64,000 nucleotides of DNA, taken from Silene conica. Lineage: Eukaryota; Streptophyta; Magnoliopsida; Caryophyllales; Caryophyllaceae. Under the pieces are notes generated by a model. The model searched no databases. It was not told the DNA's origin and saw only the letters and a list, made by a program, of their open reading frames with translations. Position 1 is the first letter of the stretch, and every line of letters starts with the position of its first letter. The position numbers and the translations under genes were made by a program. Of the stretch, positions 1 to 10,386 are shown piece after piece. The stretch covers positions 49,076,202 through 49,140,201 of the forward strand of contig CM055312.2 of the NCBI GenBank assembly GCA_029255685.2. Reading direction: 5' to 3'.

Positions 1-1
1 T

Positions 2-3000
2 GCATGCATTGGGGGGAGGCAAGTGGACCATGATATGGAGGAGGAGCTCACTGACTCAGATGTTAGCACCAGGAGTAGGGCATCACCTACTGACAAGCAC
101 CTAAAGGTAGATATTCCTAACTTTTCTGGCAGCCTGAACCCAGATGATTTGTTAGAATGGTTAAGGGATGTAGAAAGAGTCTTTGAGTACAAAGGGTACA
201 ATGACACTAAAGCTTTTAAAGTTGCTATCCTCAAACTTAAGGGTTATGCATCCTTGTGGTATGAAACCATGAAAAGTCAGAGGGCCCGAGAAGGGAAGGA
301 ACCTATTAAGTCATGGAGAAAGTTAAAAAAGAAACTCCTTGCTAAATTTGTTGCTAAAGACTACACACAAGATCTGTTCATTAAACTTTCTAAGCTAAAA
401 CAAAATGACCAGACTGTTGAGACCTATTTAATAGATTTTGAACAGTTAACCTTACAGTGTGAAATCAATGAGAAACCAGAACAAAGGATTGCTAGGTTCT
501 TAGAGGGGTTAAATTACAATATTGCTAAACAAGTTAGGTTGCAGCCCTTGTGGTCATTTGAGGATGTGGTTAACCTGTCTTTTAGAGTTGAGAAGTTGGG
601 AAAGGATACACCAAAGACCTATACCAAGGCAGCCATTCCTAAGATATACACTGGAACAAAGGGTGGGGAGGGTTCAAGAGCACCATTCACCACAGGCAAA
701 CCCCCTCTAGATAAAGGCAAGTCACCCATGAACCCTAAAACTAACATCCCTGCTGATGAAAGAAGAAAATGCTACCAATGCCAAGGGTATGGGCATTTCA
801 AGAAGGACTGTCCTTCTAAGAGAACCCTTACTGTCAGGGAAATTCATGAATGGGAGACTGAGGGAACTGTGGAGTATGAACCAGAAGAGGAGGTTGAGAA
901 TGTGGAGGAAGAGGATGAGGTGCTGGCACCACCTAATACTGGCCATAGCCTTGTTCTTTGGAGAGTAATGCATTCACAACAACAACCCTTGGAGAATGAT
1001 CAGAGGTCCCTAATTTTCAGAAGCAGGTGTACAATCCAAGGGAGGGTCTGTAACCTGATCATTGATGGGGGCAGCTGCACCAATGTGGCATCAGTAGCCA
1101 TGGTTGGCAAGCTTAGTCTGGAAACCAGACCACACCCAAACCCCTACAAACTCAGATGGCTCAATAAGGGGGCAGAAGTAAAAGTGGATCAGCAGTGTAT
1201 GGTTCCCTTCTCCATTGGAGGAACCTATAAGGATGAAGTGTTGTGTGATGTAGTACCAATGGATGCTTGCCATCTATTGTTGGGCAGACCTTGGGAGTTT
1301 GATAAGGATGCCTTACACAAAGGAAAGAGCAATGTATACACCTTCAAACATGGAAACCAGAAGATAATCTTAACACCACTACCACCCAACACCAAGGATT
1401 ATGGCAGCCCCAACATGAGCAGTTTAAAGGGAGTCCTATTCCTATCTGAATCTGCCATGATAAGGGAGATAAAGGAGGAGCAGCCTGTCTTTATCTTGGT
1501 AGCAAAAAGGTTGGAATCACCCCCTTGCATCCCAGATGAAGTGAAGAAACTAATCCATGACTTTCAGGAAGTCTTTCCAGAAGAGTTGCCAGCAGGGTTA
1601 CCTCCTTTGAGAGGAATTGAGCACCAAATAGACCTAATTCCAGGTGCCATGCTTCCAAACAGGCCAGCTTATAGAAGTGATCCAGGGGCAACCAAGGAGT
1701 TACAAAGGCAAATAGAAGAGCTGATGAGCAAGGGCTTTGTGAGGGAATCACTGAGTCCATGTGCTGTCCCAGCACTTTTGGTCCCTAACAAGGATGGAAC
1801 ATGGAGGATGTGTATTAACAGCAGGGCTATTAACAACATTACAGTGAAGTATAGGTTCCCTATACCAAGGCTGGATGATATGTTGGATGAACTTTGTGGT
1901 GCCAAGTTGTTTTCTAAGATAGATCTTAGACAGGGGTACCACCAAGTAAGGATAAGGGAGGGGGATGAGTGGAAAACTGCTTTCAAAACCAAGCATGGTC
2001 TCTATGAATGGTTAGTCATGCCATTTGAGCTGTCAAATGCCCCAAGCACTTTCATGAGACTAATGACAGAAGTCTTAAGGCCATACTTGGGCAAATTCAT
2101 TGTTGTCTACTTTGATGACATTCTGGTGTATAGCAAGAGTAATCATGATCATCTAACTCACTTGGAGTTACTGTTTACCAAGCTAAAGGAGAATGAGTTG
2201 TTTGGGAAGCTTGAAAAGTGTACTTTTCTTGCTAGGGAAGTTAAGTTCCTTGGCTATGTTATTTCTGAAAAGGGCATTTCAGTGGACCAAGAGAAGATTG
2301 AAGCTATCAAATCTTGGCCAGTACCAAGGTCCATTACTGAAGTAAGAGGGTTCCATGGCTTGGCTTCTTTTTACAGAAGATTTATTAAGGGGTTTAGCAC
2401 CATCATGGCTCCCATAACTGAAGGAATGAAGAAAGGGATGTTCATGTGGACCTCACAAGCTCAATCTGCCTTTGAGCACATCAAGCAGAAACTTTGTGAG
2501 GCTCCTGTCTTGGCCTTACCAGATTTTGAGCAGTTGTTTGAGGTAGAGTGTGATGCCAGTGGGGTAGGCATTGGAGCAGTGCTCATACAAGGGAGGAATC
2601 CAGTAGCATTTTTCAGTGAGAAACTTGGGGGAGCTAAGTTGAATTACTCTACTTATGACAAAGAGTTCTATGCTTTGGTCAGGGCACTCATGTATTGGAG
2701 CCATTATCTCAAACCAAAACCTTTTGTCCTACATTCTGATCATGAAGCATTAAAATACATCAATGGTCAACATAAGTTGAGTGCAAGACATGCTAAGTGG
2801 GTTGAGTTCCTTCAATCATTCAACTTCTCCAACAAACACAAGGAAGGAAAACTAAATGTGGTGGCAGATGCACTGTCTAGGAGACACTCCATGCTCATTA
2901 CTATTCAGCAAAGGGTGTTGGGGTTTGAATTCATGAAGGAGTTGTACAGGGATGATCAGGACTTCATGGAGGATTGGTTGACCTTGCAAGGTGATCCAAA

Positions 3001-4291
3001 CAAACAAGGGTCCAAATTCACCTTGCAAGAGGGGTTTCTGTTCAAAGGAAACAAGTTGTGTGTACCAAAAGGATCCTACAGAGAGTTGTTAATCAGAGAA
3101 GTTCATTCTAATGGGTTGGCAGGCCATTTTGGAGTACAGAAGACAATGGACATCCTGCAAGATCAATTCTACTGGCCAAGAATGGAGGGAGATGTCCAGG
3201 CAATCATCAGAAGGTGTGCAGCCTGTCAAAGGGCAAAGAGTTCCTTTCAAGCAGGAGCCTACACTCCCTTGCCTGTTCCAGACAAGCCATGGGAGGATGT
3301 TAGCATGGATTTCATAGTGGCCCTCCCTCACACTCAAAGGGGAAAGGATTCAATTATGGTGGTAGTTGATCGTTTCAGCAAAATGGCTCACTTTGTGCCT
3401 TGTAAGAAAACTGAAGATGCTTCAGGGGTGGCAGAATTATACTTCAGGGAGATTGTCAAACTTCATGGTGTCCCCAGAACCATTGTATCAGACAGGGATA
3501 CTAAGTTCATGAGTTATTTTTGGAAGACACTCTGGAAGCTACTCAACACCAAGCTACTTTTTAGCACTTCCCACCACCCCCAGACAGATGGGCAAACTGA
3601 AGTCACAAATAGGACACTGGGAAGAATACTCAGATGCATTGTTAAGAAATCATTGAAGGATTGGGATCTTAAGCTTGCTCAGGCAGAATTTGCTTTTAAT
3701 AGGGCTCCTTCTTCAACCACTGGTCAGAGTCCTTTTGAAGTGGTCTATGGGAGCAATCCACTAATGCCCATTGATATGTCTAGTATCCCAAAGGAGGCTA
3801 TCAACTATGATGCAAAGAAAAGGGTGGAGCAAATGTTGAAGATCCATACACAAGTCCAGAAACAAATTGAGAAAGCCAATGAGCAAGCAAAGAAAAACAG
3901 TCCCATGCCCAAAGGAAAGAAAGAGTTCCATCCAGGAGACTTAGTGTGGGTGCATTTCAGGAAAGAGAGGTTCCCAAGCAAGAGAAAGAATAAGCTAATG
4001 CCAAGAGCAGATGGACCCTTTGAAATCACAGAAAGAATTGGAGCCAATGCTTATAAGGTTGACTTGCAGGGAGAATATGAGGTCCATGGTACTTTCAATA
4101 TAGGAGATCTCAGTCCCTACTATGGCAGTGATGAAGAGTACAATGAGGATTTGAGGACAAAGCCTCTCCAACCAGGGGAGGATGATGCAGGAGCAAAGGG
4201 GGATGCTTTATTCATCAACAACCAAGAGAAATGGCATGAATCCTTAAGGGAGTTGTCTAACCAGGGACTCCAGCTACTTTTCCAACATTAA
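2..4291 (+). CDS. gag-pol: Gag-Pol polyprotein, array copy 1 (5' end outside window)
   Basis: The open frame enters from the left edge and runs without a stop to 4291; by comparison with the other copies about 50 N-terminal residues are missing. It contains the gag core, a CCHC zinc knuckle, protease, reverse transcriptase with YFDD, RNase H and integrase. It ends 109 bp inside the LTR that starts at 4183, so the last 36 codons are LTR-encoded. Private differences include Asn for Asp in the RT segment read as MCIDSR in other copies (codon near 1815) and His for Pro near the C-terminus (KWHES). The first bases carry the CATGC variant also seen in copy 3. The frame is open, but the RT MPFEL motif it shares with all copies makes activity doubtful. 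Confidence 0.9.
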   Translation, partial: ACIGGRQVDHDMEEELTDSDVSTRSRASPTDKHLKVDIPNFSGSLNPDDLLEWLRDVERVFEYKGYNDTKAFKVAILKLKGYASLWYETMKSQRAREGKEPIKSWRKLKKKLLAKFVAKDYTQDLFIKLSKLKQNDQTVETYLIDFEQLTLQCEINEKPEQRIARFLEGLNYNIAKQVRLQPLWSFEDVVNLSFRVEKLGKDTPKTYTKAAIPKIYTGTKGGEGSRAPFTTGKPPLDKGKSPMNPKTNIPADERRKCYQCQGYGHFKKDCPSKRTLTVREIHEWETEGTVEYEPEEEVENVEEEDEVLAPPNTGHSLVLWRVMHSQQQPLENDQRSLIFRSRCTIQGRVCNLIIDGGSCTNVASVAMVGKLSLETRPHPNPYKLRWLNKGAEVKVDQQCMVPFSIGGTYKDEVLCDVVPMDACHLLLGRPWEFDKDALHKGKSNVYTFKHGNQKIILTPLPPNTKDYGSPNMSSLKGVLFLSESAMIREIKEEQPVFILVAKRLESPPCIPDEVKKLIHDFQEVFPEELPAGLPPLRGIEHQIDLIPGAMLPNRPAYRSDPGATKELQRQIEELMSKGFVRESLSPCAVPALLVPNKDGTWRMCINSRAINNITVKYRFPIPRLDDMLDELCGAKLFSKIDLRQGYHQVRIREGDEWKTAFKTKHGLYEWLVMPFELSNAPSTFMRLMTEVLRPYLGKFIVVYFDDILVYSKSNHDHLTHLELLFTKLKENELFGKLEKCTFLAREVKFLGYVISEKGISVDQEKIEAIKSWPVPRSITEVRGFHGLASFYRRFIKGFSTIMAPITEGMKKGMFMWTSQAQSAFEHIKQKLCEAPVLALPDFEQLFEVECDASGVGIGAVLIQGRNPVAFFSEKLGGAKLNYSTYDKEFYALVRALMYWSHYLKPKPFVLHSDHEALKYINGQHKLSARHAKWVEFLQSFNFSNKHKEGKLNVVADALSRRHSMLITIQQRVLGFEFMKELYRDDQDFMEDWLTLQGDPNKQGSKFTLQEGFLFKGNKLCVPKGSYRELLIREVHSNGLAGHFGVQKTMDILQDQFYWPRMEGDVQAIIRRCAACQRAKSSFQAGAYTPLPVPDKPWEDVSMDFIVALPHTQRGKDSIMVVVDRFSKMAHFVPCKKTEDASGVAELYFREIVKLHGVPRTIVSDRDTKFMSYFWKTLWKLLNTKLLFSTSHHPQTDGQTEVTNRTLGRILRCIVKKSLKDWDLKLAQAEFAFNRAPSSTTGQSPFEVVYGSNPLMPIDMSSIPKEAINYDAKKRVEQMLKIHTQVQKQIEKANEQAKKNSPMPKGKKEFHPGDLVWVHFRKERFPSKRKNKLMPRADGPFEITERIGANAYKVDLQGEYEVHGTFNIGDLSPYYGSDEEYNEDLRTKPLQPGEDDAGAKGDALFINNQEKWHESLRELSNQGLQLLFQH
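4174..4182 (+). other. Polypurine tract of array element
   Basis: AGGGGAGGA lies directly before the TGATG start of the LTR. This is where second-strand priming is expected. It lies inside the coding frame. Equivalent tracts precede the other LTRs at 9443, 14713, 19980 and 25247. Confidence 0.7.
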
Positions 4292-5011
4292 TTCAGTAGT
4301 AAGCCTAAGGAGAGGTTAATCAACGAGTAGGCCAGCATAAGGAACTTCCTTACTTTTGCACAGCTGGTGTAAGCATCTAAAGTGTCGTTGGGAGTAGTGT
4401 TTTGTCATGGTCCAGAAAAGCATACAATGGGCAAAGAGTCTAGAGCAAAGTAGAAGTTACAGAAAAGTTGTCATTCCATTTATGGAAACAGACAAACAGC
4501 CTGTGTGTTGACAGGAAAAGGAGCATGCTTTTGACAGTCTGTTTGTGCAGGATTTTGGAAGCTTGGGCAGGGGTTCTTTCAGTATAAGGACCACAACTCC
4601 AACGTTCCTTTTGGTCTCCTTAGTCTGTTATCTTTTGTGTAGATTACTTAGGCCATTATGAGCCCTTAGATCAGAGAACTTGTAAGGTTCTGATCTCTTT
4701 TGTAAGCCTATATAAAGGCAGCCTCTATGCACTTGTAAGAGCAGAATGAATACAGAAAAAGCCTAAGAGTTTCTCTCTTATTTTAGTTAACTTGTGCCTT
4801 GCTTAGTTAACACAAATAACTTGTGCCTTGCTTAGTTATTTGGCTTAAGATTGCTTTAGTCCCCTGTGCATTGCTTGGGTGATTAAGGTACTCTTAAGAT
4901 CACTGTCCTAAGAGATTTCTGTGCTTGGCTTGAGTCTCGAAGTTCAGGGTTTATTATCCTTGTTTTCAGTTTTACAGATAAACCATAAACAACCCCTAGC
5001 CAGTCACATCA
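4183..5011 (+). repeat. Shared LTR between copies 1 and 2 (829 bp)
   Basis: It begins TGATG and ends CATCA, a perfect 5-bp terminal inverted repeat. It follows a polypurine tract and is followed by the primer-binding site at 5015. It acts as 3' LTR of copy 1 and 5' LTR of copy 2. It holds the last 36 codons of the polyprotein, a TATA box at 4709 and a 21-bp direct repeat at 4789 and 4818 in the likely R/U5 part. Confidence 0.88.
4709..4716 (+). promoter_or_regulatory. LTR TATA box (LTR 1)
   Basis: TATATAAA lies 526 bp into the LTR, in a position fitting a U3 promoter, with transcription probably starting about 30 bp downstream. The same box occurs at 9978, 15248 and 20515 in the next three LTRs. 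The truncated fifth LTR lacks it. Confidence 0.75.
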
Positions 5012-5014
5012 AAT

Positions 5015-5030
5015 TGGTTATCAGAGCTAG
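5015..5030 (+). other. Primer-binding site, initiator tRNA-Met-like, with extra T
   Basis: TGGTTATCAGAGCTAG starts 3 bp after the LTR end. The usual plant initiator-Met site begins TGGTATCAGAGC, so this copy has one extra T after TGGT. The same insertion is present in every visible copy. Confidence 0.75.
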
Positions 5031-5117
5031 TTTTAACACAGTCCTATCTTGTGTTAGTTCAAGAGAGAAACAAGTGAGTTCATCCACCTACCTACATTAA
5101 AAATACAAAAACTGACC

Positions 5118-8100
5118 ATGAGTGAAGAGAGGCTAGCAGGTATGGAGGCTAGAATAGAACAAATAGCCAACCTTGCCAATGTTACTTTGGAAGCCATCAA
5201 TGCTGTCATGGCCAATATACCTACTCCAGAAAGAGGAAGACCTCCTGGGAGAGGCAGAGGTAGAGGTCGTGCAGGCATTGGGGGGAGGCAAGTGGACCAT
5301 GATATGGAGGAGGAGCTCACTGACTCAGATGTTAGCACCAGGAGTAGGGCATCACCTACTGACAAGCACCTAAAGGTAGATATTCCTAACTTTTCTGGCA
5401 GCCTGAACCCAGATGATTTGTTAGAATGGTTAAGGGATGTAGAAAGAGTCTTTGAGTACAAAGGGTACAATGACACTAAAGCTTTTAAAGTTGCTATCCT
5501 CAAACTTAAGGGTTATGCATCCTTGTGGTATGAAACCATGAAAAGTCAGAGGGCCCGAGAAGGGAAGGAACCTATTAAGTCATGGAGAAAGTTAAAAAAG
5601 AAACTCCTTGCTAAATTTGTTGCTAAAGACTACACACAAGATCTGTTCATTAAACTTTCTAAGCTAAAACAAAATGACCAGACTGTTGAGACCTATTTAA
5701 TAGATTTTGAACAGTTAACCTTACAGTGTGAAATCAATGAGAAACCAGAACAAAGGATTGCTAGGTTCTTAGAGGGGTTAAATTACAATATTGCTAAACA
5801 AGTTAGGTTGCAGCCCTTGTGGTCATTTGAGGATGTGGTTAACCTGTCTTTTAGAGTTGAGAAGTTGGGAAAGGATACACCAAAGACCTATACCAAGGCA
5901 GCCATTCCTAAGATATACACTGGAACAAAGGGTGGGGAGGGTTCAAGAGCACCATTCACCACAGGCAAACCCCCTCTAGATAAAGGCAAGTCACCCATGA
6001 ACCCTAAAACTAACATCCCTGCTGATGAAAGAAGAAAATGCTACCAATGCCAAGGGTATGGGCATTTCAAGAAGGACTGTCCTTCTAAGAGAACCCTTAC
6101 TGTCAGGGAAATTCATGAATGGGAGACTGAGGGAACTGTGGAGTATGAACCAGAAGAGGAGGTTGAGAATGTGGAGGAAGAGGATGAGGTGCTGGCACCA
6201 CCTAATACTGGCCATAGCCTTGTTCTTTGGAGAGTAATGCATTCACAACAGCAACCCTTGGAGAATGATCAGAGGTCCCTAATTTTCAGAAGCAGGTGTA
6301 CAATCCAAGGGAGGGTCTGTAACCTGATCATTGATGGGGGCAGCTGCACCAATGTGGCATCAGTAGCCATGGTTGGCAAGCTTAGTCTGGAAACCAGACC
6401 ACACCCAAACCCCTACAAACTCAGATGGCTCAATAAGGGGGCAGAAGTAAAAGTGGATCAGCAGTGTATGGTTCCCTTTTCCATTGGAGGAACCTATAAG
6501 GATGAAGTGTTGTGTGATGTAGTACCAATGGATGCTTGCCATCTATTGTTGGGCAGACCTTGGGAGTTTGATAAGGATGCCTTACACAAAGGAAAGAGCA
6601 ATGTATACACCTTCAAACATGGAAACCAGAAGATAATCTTAACACCACTACCACCCAACACCAAGGATTATGGCAGCCCCAACATGAGCAGTTTAAAGGG
6701 AGTCCTATTCCTATCTGAATCTGCCATGATAAGGGAGATAAAGGAGGAGCAGCCTGTCTTTATCTTGGTAGCAAAAAGGTTGGAATCACCCCCTTGCATC
6801 CCAGATGAAGTGAAGAAACTAATCCATGACTTTCAGGAAGTCTTTCCAGAAGAGTTGCCAGCAGGGTTACCTCCTTTGAGAGGAATTGAGCACCAAATAG
6901 ACCTAATTCCAGGTGCCATGCTTCCAAACAGGCCAGCTTATAGAAGAGATCCAGGGGCAAGCAAGGAGTTACAAAGGCAAATAGAAGAGCTGATGAGCAA
7001 GGGCTTTGTGAGGGAATCATTGAGTCCATGTGCTGTCCCAGCACTTTTGGTCCCTAACAAGGATGGAACATGGAGGATGTGTATTGACAGCAGGGCTATT
7101 AACAACATTACAGTGAAGTATAGGTTCCCTATACCAAGGCTGGATGATATGTTGGATGAACTTTGTGGTGCCAAGTTGTTTTCTAAGATAGATCTTAGAC
7201 AGGGGTACCACCAAGTAAGGATAAGGGAGGGGGATGAGTGGAAAACTGCTTTCAAAACCAAGCATGGTCTCTATGAATGGTTAGTCATGCCATTTGAGCT
7301 GTCAAATGCCCCAAGCACTTTCATGAGACTAATGACAGAAGTCTTAAGGCCATACTTGGGCAAATTCATTGTTGTCTACTTTGATGACATTCTGGTGTAT
7401 AGCAAGAGTAATCATGATCATCTAACTCACTTGGAGTTACTGTTTACCAAGCTAAAGGAGAATGAGTTGTTTGGGAAGCTTGAAAAGTGTACTTTTCTTG
7501 CTAGGGAAGTTAAGTTCCTTGGCTATGTTATTTCTGAAAAGGGCATTTCAGTGGACCAAGAGAAGATTGAAGCTATCAAATCTTGGCCAGTACCAAGGTC
7601 CATTACTGAAGTAAGAGGGTTCCATGGCTTGGCTTCTTTTTACAGAAGATTTATTAAGGGGTTTAGCACCATCATGGCTCCCATAACTGAAGGAATGAAG
7701 AAAGGGATGTTCATGTGGACCTCACAAGCTCAATCTGCCTTTGAGCACATCAAGCAGAAACTTTGTGAGGCTCCTGTCTTGGCCTTACCAGATTTTGAGC
7801 AGTTGTTTGAGGTAGAGTGTGATGCCAGTGGGGTAGGCATTGGAGCAGTGCTCATACAAGGGAGGAATCCAGTAGCATTTTTCAGTGAGAAACTTGGGGG
7901 AGCTAAGTTGAATTACTCTACTTATGACAAAGAGTTCTATGCTTTGGTCAGGGCACTCATGTATTGGAGCCATTATCTCAAACCAAAACCTTTTGTCCTA
8001 CATTCTGATCATGAAGCATTAAAATACATCAATGGTCAACATAAGTTGAGTGCAAGACATGCTAAGTGGGTTGAGTTCCTTCAATCATTCAACTTCTCCA

Positions 8101-9533
8101 ACAAACACAAGGAAGGAAAACTAAATGTGGTGGCAGATGCACTGTCTAGGAGACACTCCATGCTCATTACTATTCAGCAAAGGGTGTTGGGGTTTGAATT
8201 CATGAAGGAGTTGTACAGGGATGATCAGGACTTCATGGAGGATTGGTTGACCTTGCAAGGTGATCCAAACAAACAAGGGTCCAAATTCACCTTGCAAGAG
8301 GGGTTTCTGTTCAAAGGAAACAAGTTGTGTGTACCAAAAGGATCCTACAGAGAGTTGTTAATCAGAGAAGTTCATTCTAATGGGTTGGCAGGCCATTTTG
8401 GAGTACAGAAGACAATGGACATCCTGCAAGATCAATTCTACTGGCCAAGAATGGAGGGAGATGTCCAGGCAATCATCAGAAGGTGTGCAGCCTGTCAAAG
8501 GGCAAAGAGTTCCTTTCAAGCAGGAGCCTACACTCCCTTGCCTGTTCCAGACAAGCCATGGGAGGATGTTAGCATGGATTTCATAGTGGCCCTCCCTCAC
8601 ACTCAAAGGGGAAAGGATTCAATTATGGTGGTAGTTGATCGTTTCAGCAAAATGGCTCACTTTGTGCCTTGTAAGAAAACTGAAGATGCTTCAGGGGTGG
8701 CAGAATTATACTTCAGGGAGATTGTCAAACTTCATGGTGTCCCCAGAACCATTGTATCAGACAGGGATACTAAGTTCATGAGTTATTTTTGGAAGACACT
8801 CTGGAAGCTACTCAACACCAAGCTACTTTTTAGCACTTCCCACCACCCCCAGACAGATGGGCAAACTGAAGTCACAAATAGGACACTGGGAAGAATACTC
8901 AGATGCATTGTTAAGAAATCATTGAAGGATTGGGATCTTAAGCTTGCTCAGGCAGAATTTGCTTTTAATAGGGCTCCTTCTTCAACCACTGGTCAGAGTC
9001 CTTTTGAAGTGGTCTATGGGAGCAATCCACTAATGCCCATTGATATGTCTAGTATCCCAAAGGAGGCTATCAACTATGATGCAAAGAAAAGGGTGGAGCA
9101 AATGTTGAAGATCCATACACAAGTCCAGAAACAAATTGAGAAAGCCAATGAGCAAGCAAAGAAAAACAGTCCCATGCCCAAAGGAAAGAAAGAGTTCCAT
9201 CCAGGAGACTTAGTGTGGGTGCATTTCATGAAAGAGAGGTTCCCAAGCAAGAGAAAGAATAAGCTAATGCCAAGAGCAGATGGACCCTTTGAAATCACAG
9301 AAAGAATTGGAGCCAATGCTTATAAGGTTGACTTGCAGGGAGAATATGAGGTCCATGGTACTTTCAATATAGGAGATCTCAGTCCCTACTATGGCAGTGA
9401 TGAAGAGTACAATGAGGATTTGAGGACAAAGCCTCTCCAACCAGGGGAGGATGATGCAGGAGCAAAGGGGGATGCTTTATTCATCAACAACCAAGAGAAA
9501 TGGCCTGAATCCTTAAGGGAGTTGTCTAACTAG
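5118..9533 (+). CDS. gag-pol: Gag-Pol polyprotein, array copy 2 (near full length)
   Basis: This is the only unit with both ends and no frameshift. ATG at 5118 follows a 106-bp leader after the LTR. Approximate positions: Gly/Arg-rich N-terminus (residues 37-52); gag core (about 75-270); CCHC knuckle [14 protein letters not shown] (308-321); protease with Asp406 in DGGS rather than the usual DSG/DTG; RT with MPFEL (Glu727 where Gly is near-invariant) and YFDD (Asp756, Asp757); RNase H with Asp902; integrase HHCC zinc finger (His1086, His1093, Cys1123, Cys1126) and catalytic Asp1154, Asp1215, Glu1251 (the last two 35 residues apart). A CAG-to-TAG change at 9531 removes the last eight residues compared with copy 1. 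Other private changes are Arg for Ser before DPGAS and Met for Arg in VHFMKERF. It would make virus-like particles and cDNA, but the RT change makes self-mobility doubtful. Confidence 0.92.
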   Translation: MSEERLAGMEARIEQIANLANVTLEAINAVMANIPTPERGRPPGRGRGRGRAGIGGRQVDHDMEEELTDSDVSTRSRASPTDKHLKVDIPNFSGSLNPDDLLEWLRDVERVFEYKGYNDTKAFKVAILKLKGYASLWYETMKSQRAREGKEPIKSWRKLKKKLLAKFVAKDYTQDLFIKLSKLKQNDQTVETYLIDFEQLTLQCEINEKPEQRIARFLEGLNYNIAKQVRLQPLWSFEDVVNLSFRVEKLGKDTPKTYTKAAIPKIYTGTKGGEGSRAPFTTGKPPLDKGKSPMNPKTNIPADERRKCYQCQGYGHFKKDCPSKRTLTVREIHEWETEGTVEYEPEEEVENVEEEDEVLAPPNTGHSLVLWRVMHSQQQPLENDQRSLIFRSRCTIQGRVCNLIIDGGSCTNVASVAMVGKLSLETRPHPNPYKLRWLNKGAEVKVDQQCMVPFSIGGTYKDEVLCDVVPMDACHLLLGRPWEFDKDALHKGKSNVYTFKHGNQKIILTPLPPNTKDYGSPNMSSLKGVLFLSESAMIREIKEEQPVFILVAKRLESPPCIPDEVKKLIHDFQEVFPEELPAGLPPLRGIEHQIDLIPGAMLPNRPAYRRDPGASKELQRQIEELMSKGFVRESLSPCAVPALLVPNKDGTWRMCIDSRAINNITVKYRFPIPRLDDMLDELCGAKLFSKIDLRQGYHQVRIREGDEWKTAFKTKHGLYEWLVMPFELSNAPSTFMRLMTEVLRPYLGKFIVVYFDDILVYSKSNHDHLTHLELLFTKLKENELFGKLEKCTFLAREVKFLGYVISEKGISVDQEKIEAIKSWPVPRSITEVRGFHGLASFYRRFIKGFSTIMAPITEGMKKGMFMWTSQAQSAFEHIKQKLCEAPVLALPDFEQLFEVECDASGVGIGAVLIQGRNPVAFFSEKLGGAKLNYSTYDKEFYALVRALMYWSHYLKPKPFVLHSDHEALKYINGQHKLSARHAKWVEFLQSFNFSNKHKEGKLNVVADALSRRHSMLITIQQRVLGFEFMKELYRDDQDFMEDWLTLQGDPNKQGSKFTLQEGFLFKGNKLCVPKGSYRELLIREVHSNGLAGHFGVQKTMDILQDQFYWPRMEGDVQAIIRRCAACQRAKSSFQAGAYTPLPVPDKPWEDVSMDFIVALPHTQRGKDSIMVVVDRFSKMAHFVPCKKTEDASGVAELYFREIVKLHGVPRTIVSDRDTKFMSYFWKTLWKLLNTKLLFSTSHHPQTDGQTEVTNRTLGRILRCIVKKSLKDWDLKLAQAEFAFNRAPSSTTGQSPFEVVYGSNPLMPIDMSSIPKEAINYDAKKRVEQMLKIHTQVQKQIEKANEQAKKNSPMPKGKKEFHPGDLVWVHFMKERFPSKRKNKLMPRADGPFEITERIGANAYKVDLQGEYEVHGTFNIGDLSPYYGSDEEYNEDLRTKPLQPGEDDAGAKGDALFINNQEKWPESLRELSN

Positions 9534-10280
9534 GGACTCCAGCTACTTTTCCAACATTAATTCAGTAGTAAGCCTAAGGAGAGGTTAATCAACGAGTAGG
9601 CCAGCATAAGGAACTTCCTTACTTTTGCACAGCTGGTGTAAGCATCTAAAGTGTCGTTGGGAGTAGTGTTTTGTCATGGTCCAGAAAAGCATACAATGGG
9701 CGAAGAGTCTAGAGCAAAGTAGAAGTTACAGAAAAGTTGTCATTCCATTTATGGAAACAGACAAACAGCCTGTGTGTTGACAGGAAAAGGAGCATGCTTT
9801 TGACAGTCTGTTTGTGCAGGATTTTGGAAGCTTGGGCAGGGGTTCTTTCAGTATAAGGACCACAACTCCAACGTTCCTTTTGGTCTCCTTAGTCTGTTAT
9901 CTTTTGTGTAGATTACTTAGGCCATTATGAGCCCTTAGATCAGAGAACTTGTAAGGTTCTGATCTCTTTTGTAAGCCTATATAAAGGCAGCCTCTATGCA
10001 CTTGTAAGAGCAGAATGAATACAGAAAAAGCCTAAGAGTTTCTCTCTTATTTTAGTTAACTTGTGCCTTGCTTAGTTAACACAAATAACTTGTGCCTTGC
10101 TTAGTTATTTGGCTTAAGATTGCTTTAGTCCCCTGTGCATTGCTTGGGTGATTAAGGTACTCTTAAGATCACTGTCCTAAGAGATTTCTGTGCTTGGCTT
10201 GAGTCTCGAAGTTCAGGGTTTATTATCCTTGTTTTCAGTTTTACAGATAAACCATAAACAACCCCTAGCCAGTCACATCA
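9452..10280 (+). repeat. Shared LTR between copies 2 and 3 (829 bp)
   Basis: It has the same TGATG...CATCA ends and length as the first LTR and differs by a few bases, for example CGAAGAG near 9701. It carries the premature TAG that shortens the copy 2 polyprotein. Its TATA box is at 9978. Confidence 0.88.
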
Positions 10281-10283
10281 AAT

Positions 10284-10299
10284 TGGTTATCAGAGCTAG
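10284..10299 (+). other. Primer-binding site of copy 3
   Basis: TGGTTATCAGAGCTAG, identical to the site at 5015 and with the same extra T relative to the standard initiator-Met site. Confidence 0.72.
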
Positions 10300-10386
10300 T
10301 TTTAACACAGTCCTATCTTGTGTTAGTTCAAGAGAGAAACAAGTGAGTTCATCCACCTACCTACATTAAAAATACAAAAACTGACC

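Noticed and set aside
1491-1996. Antisense ORFs of 60-149 codons repeated in every array copy (for example 94, 107 and 82 codons)
   Set aside because: They are shadows of the Gag-Pol frame on the other strand. They show no domain, and they recur only because the element recurs.
3900-4291. Chromodomain at the C-terminus of the array integrase
   Set aside because: After the GPFEI region the protein ends in an acidic tail and LTR-encoded residues. I see no aromatic cage or chromodomain pattern.
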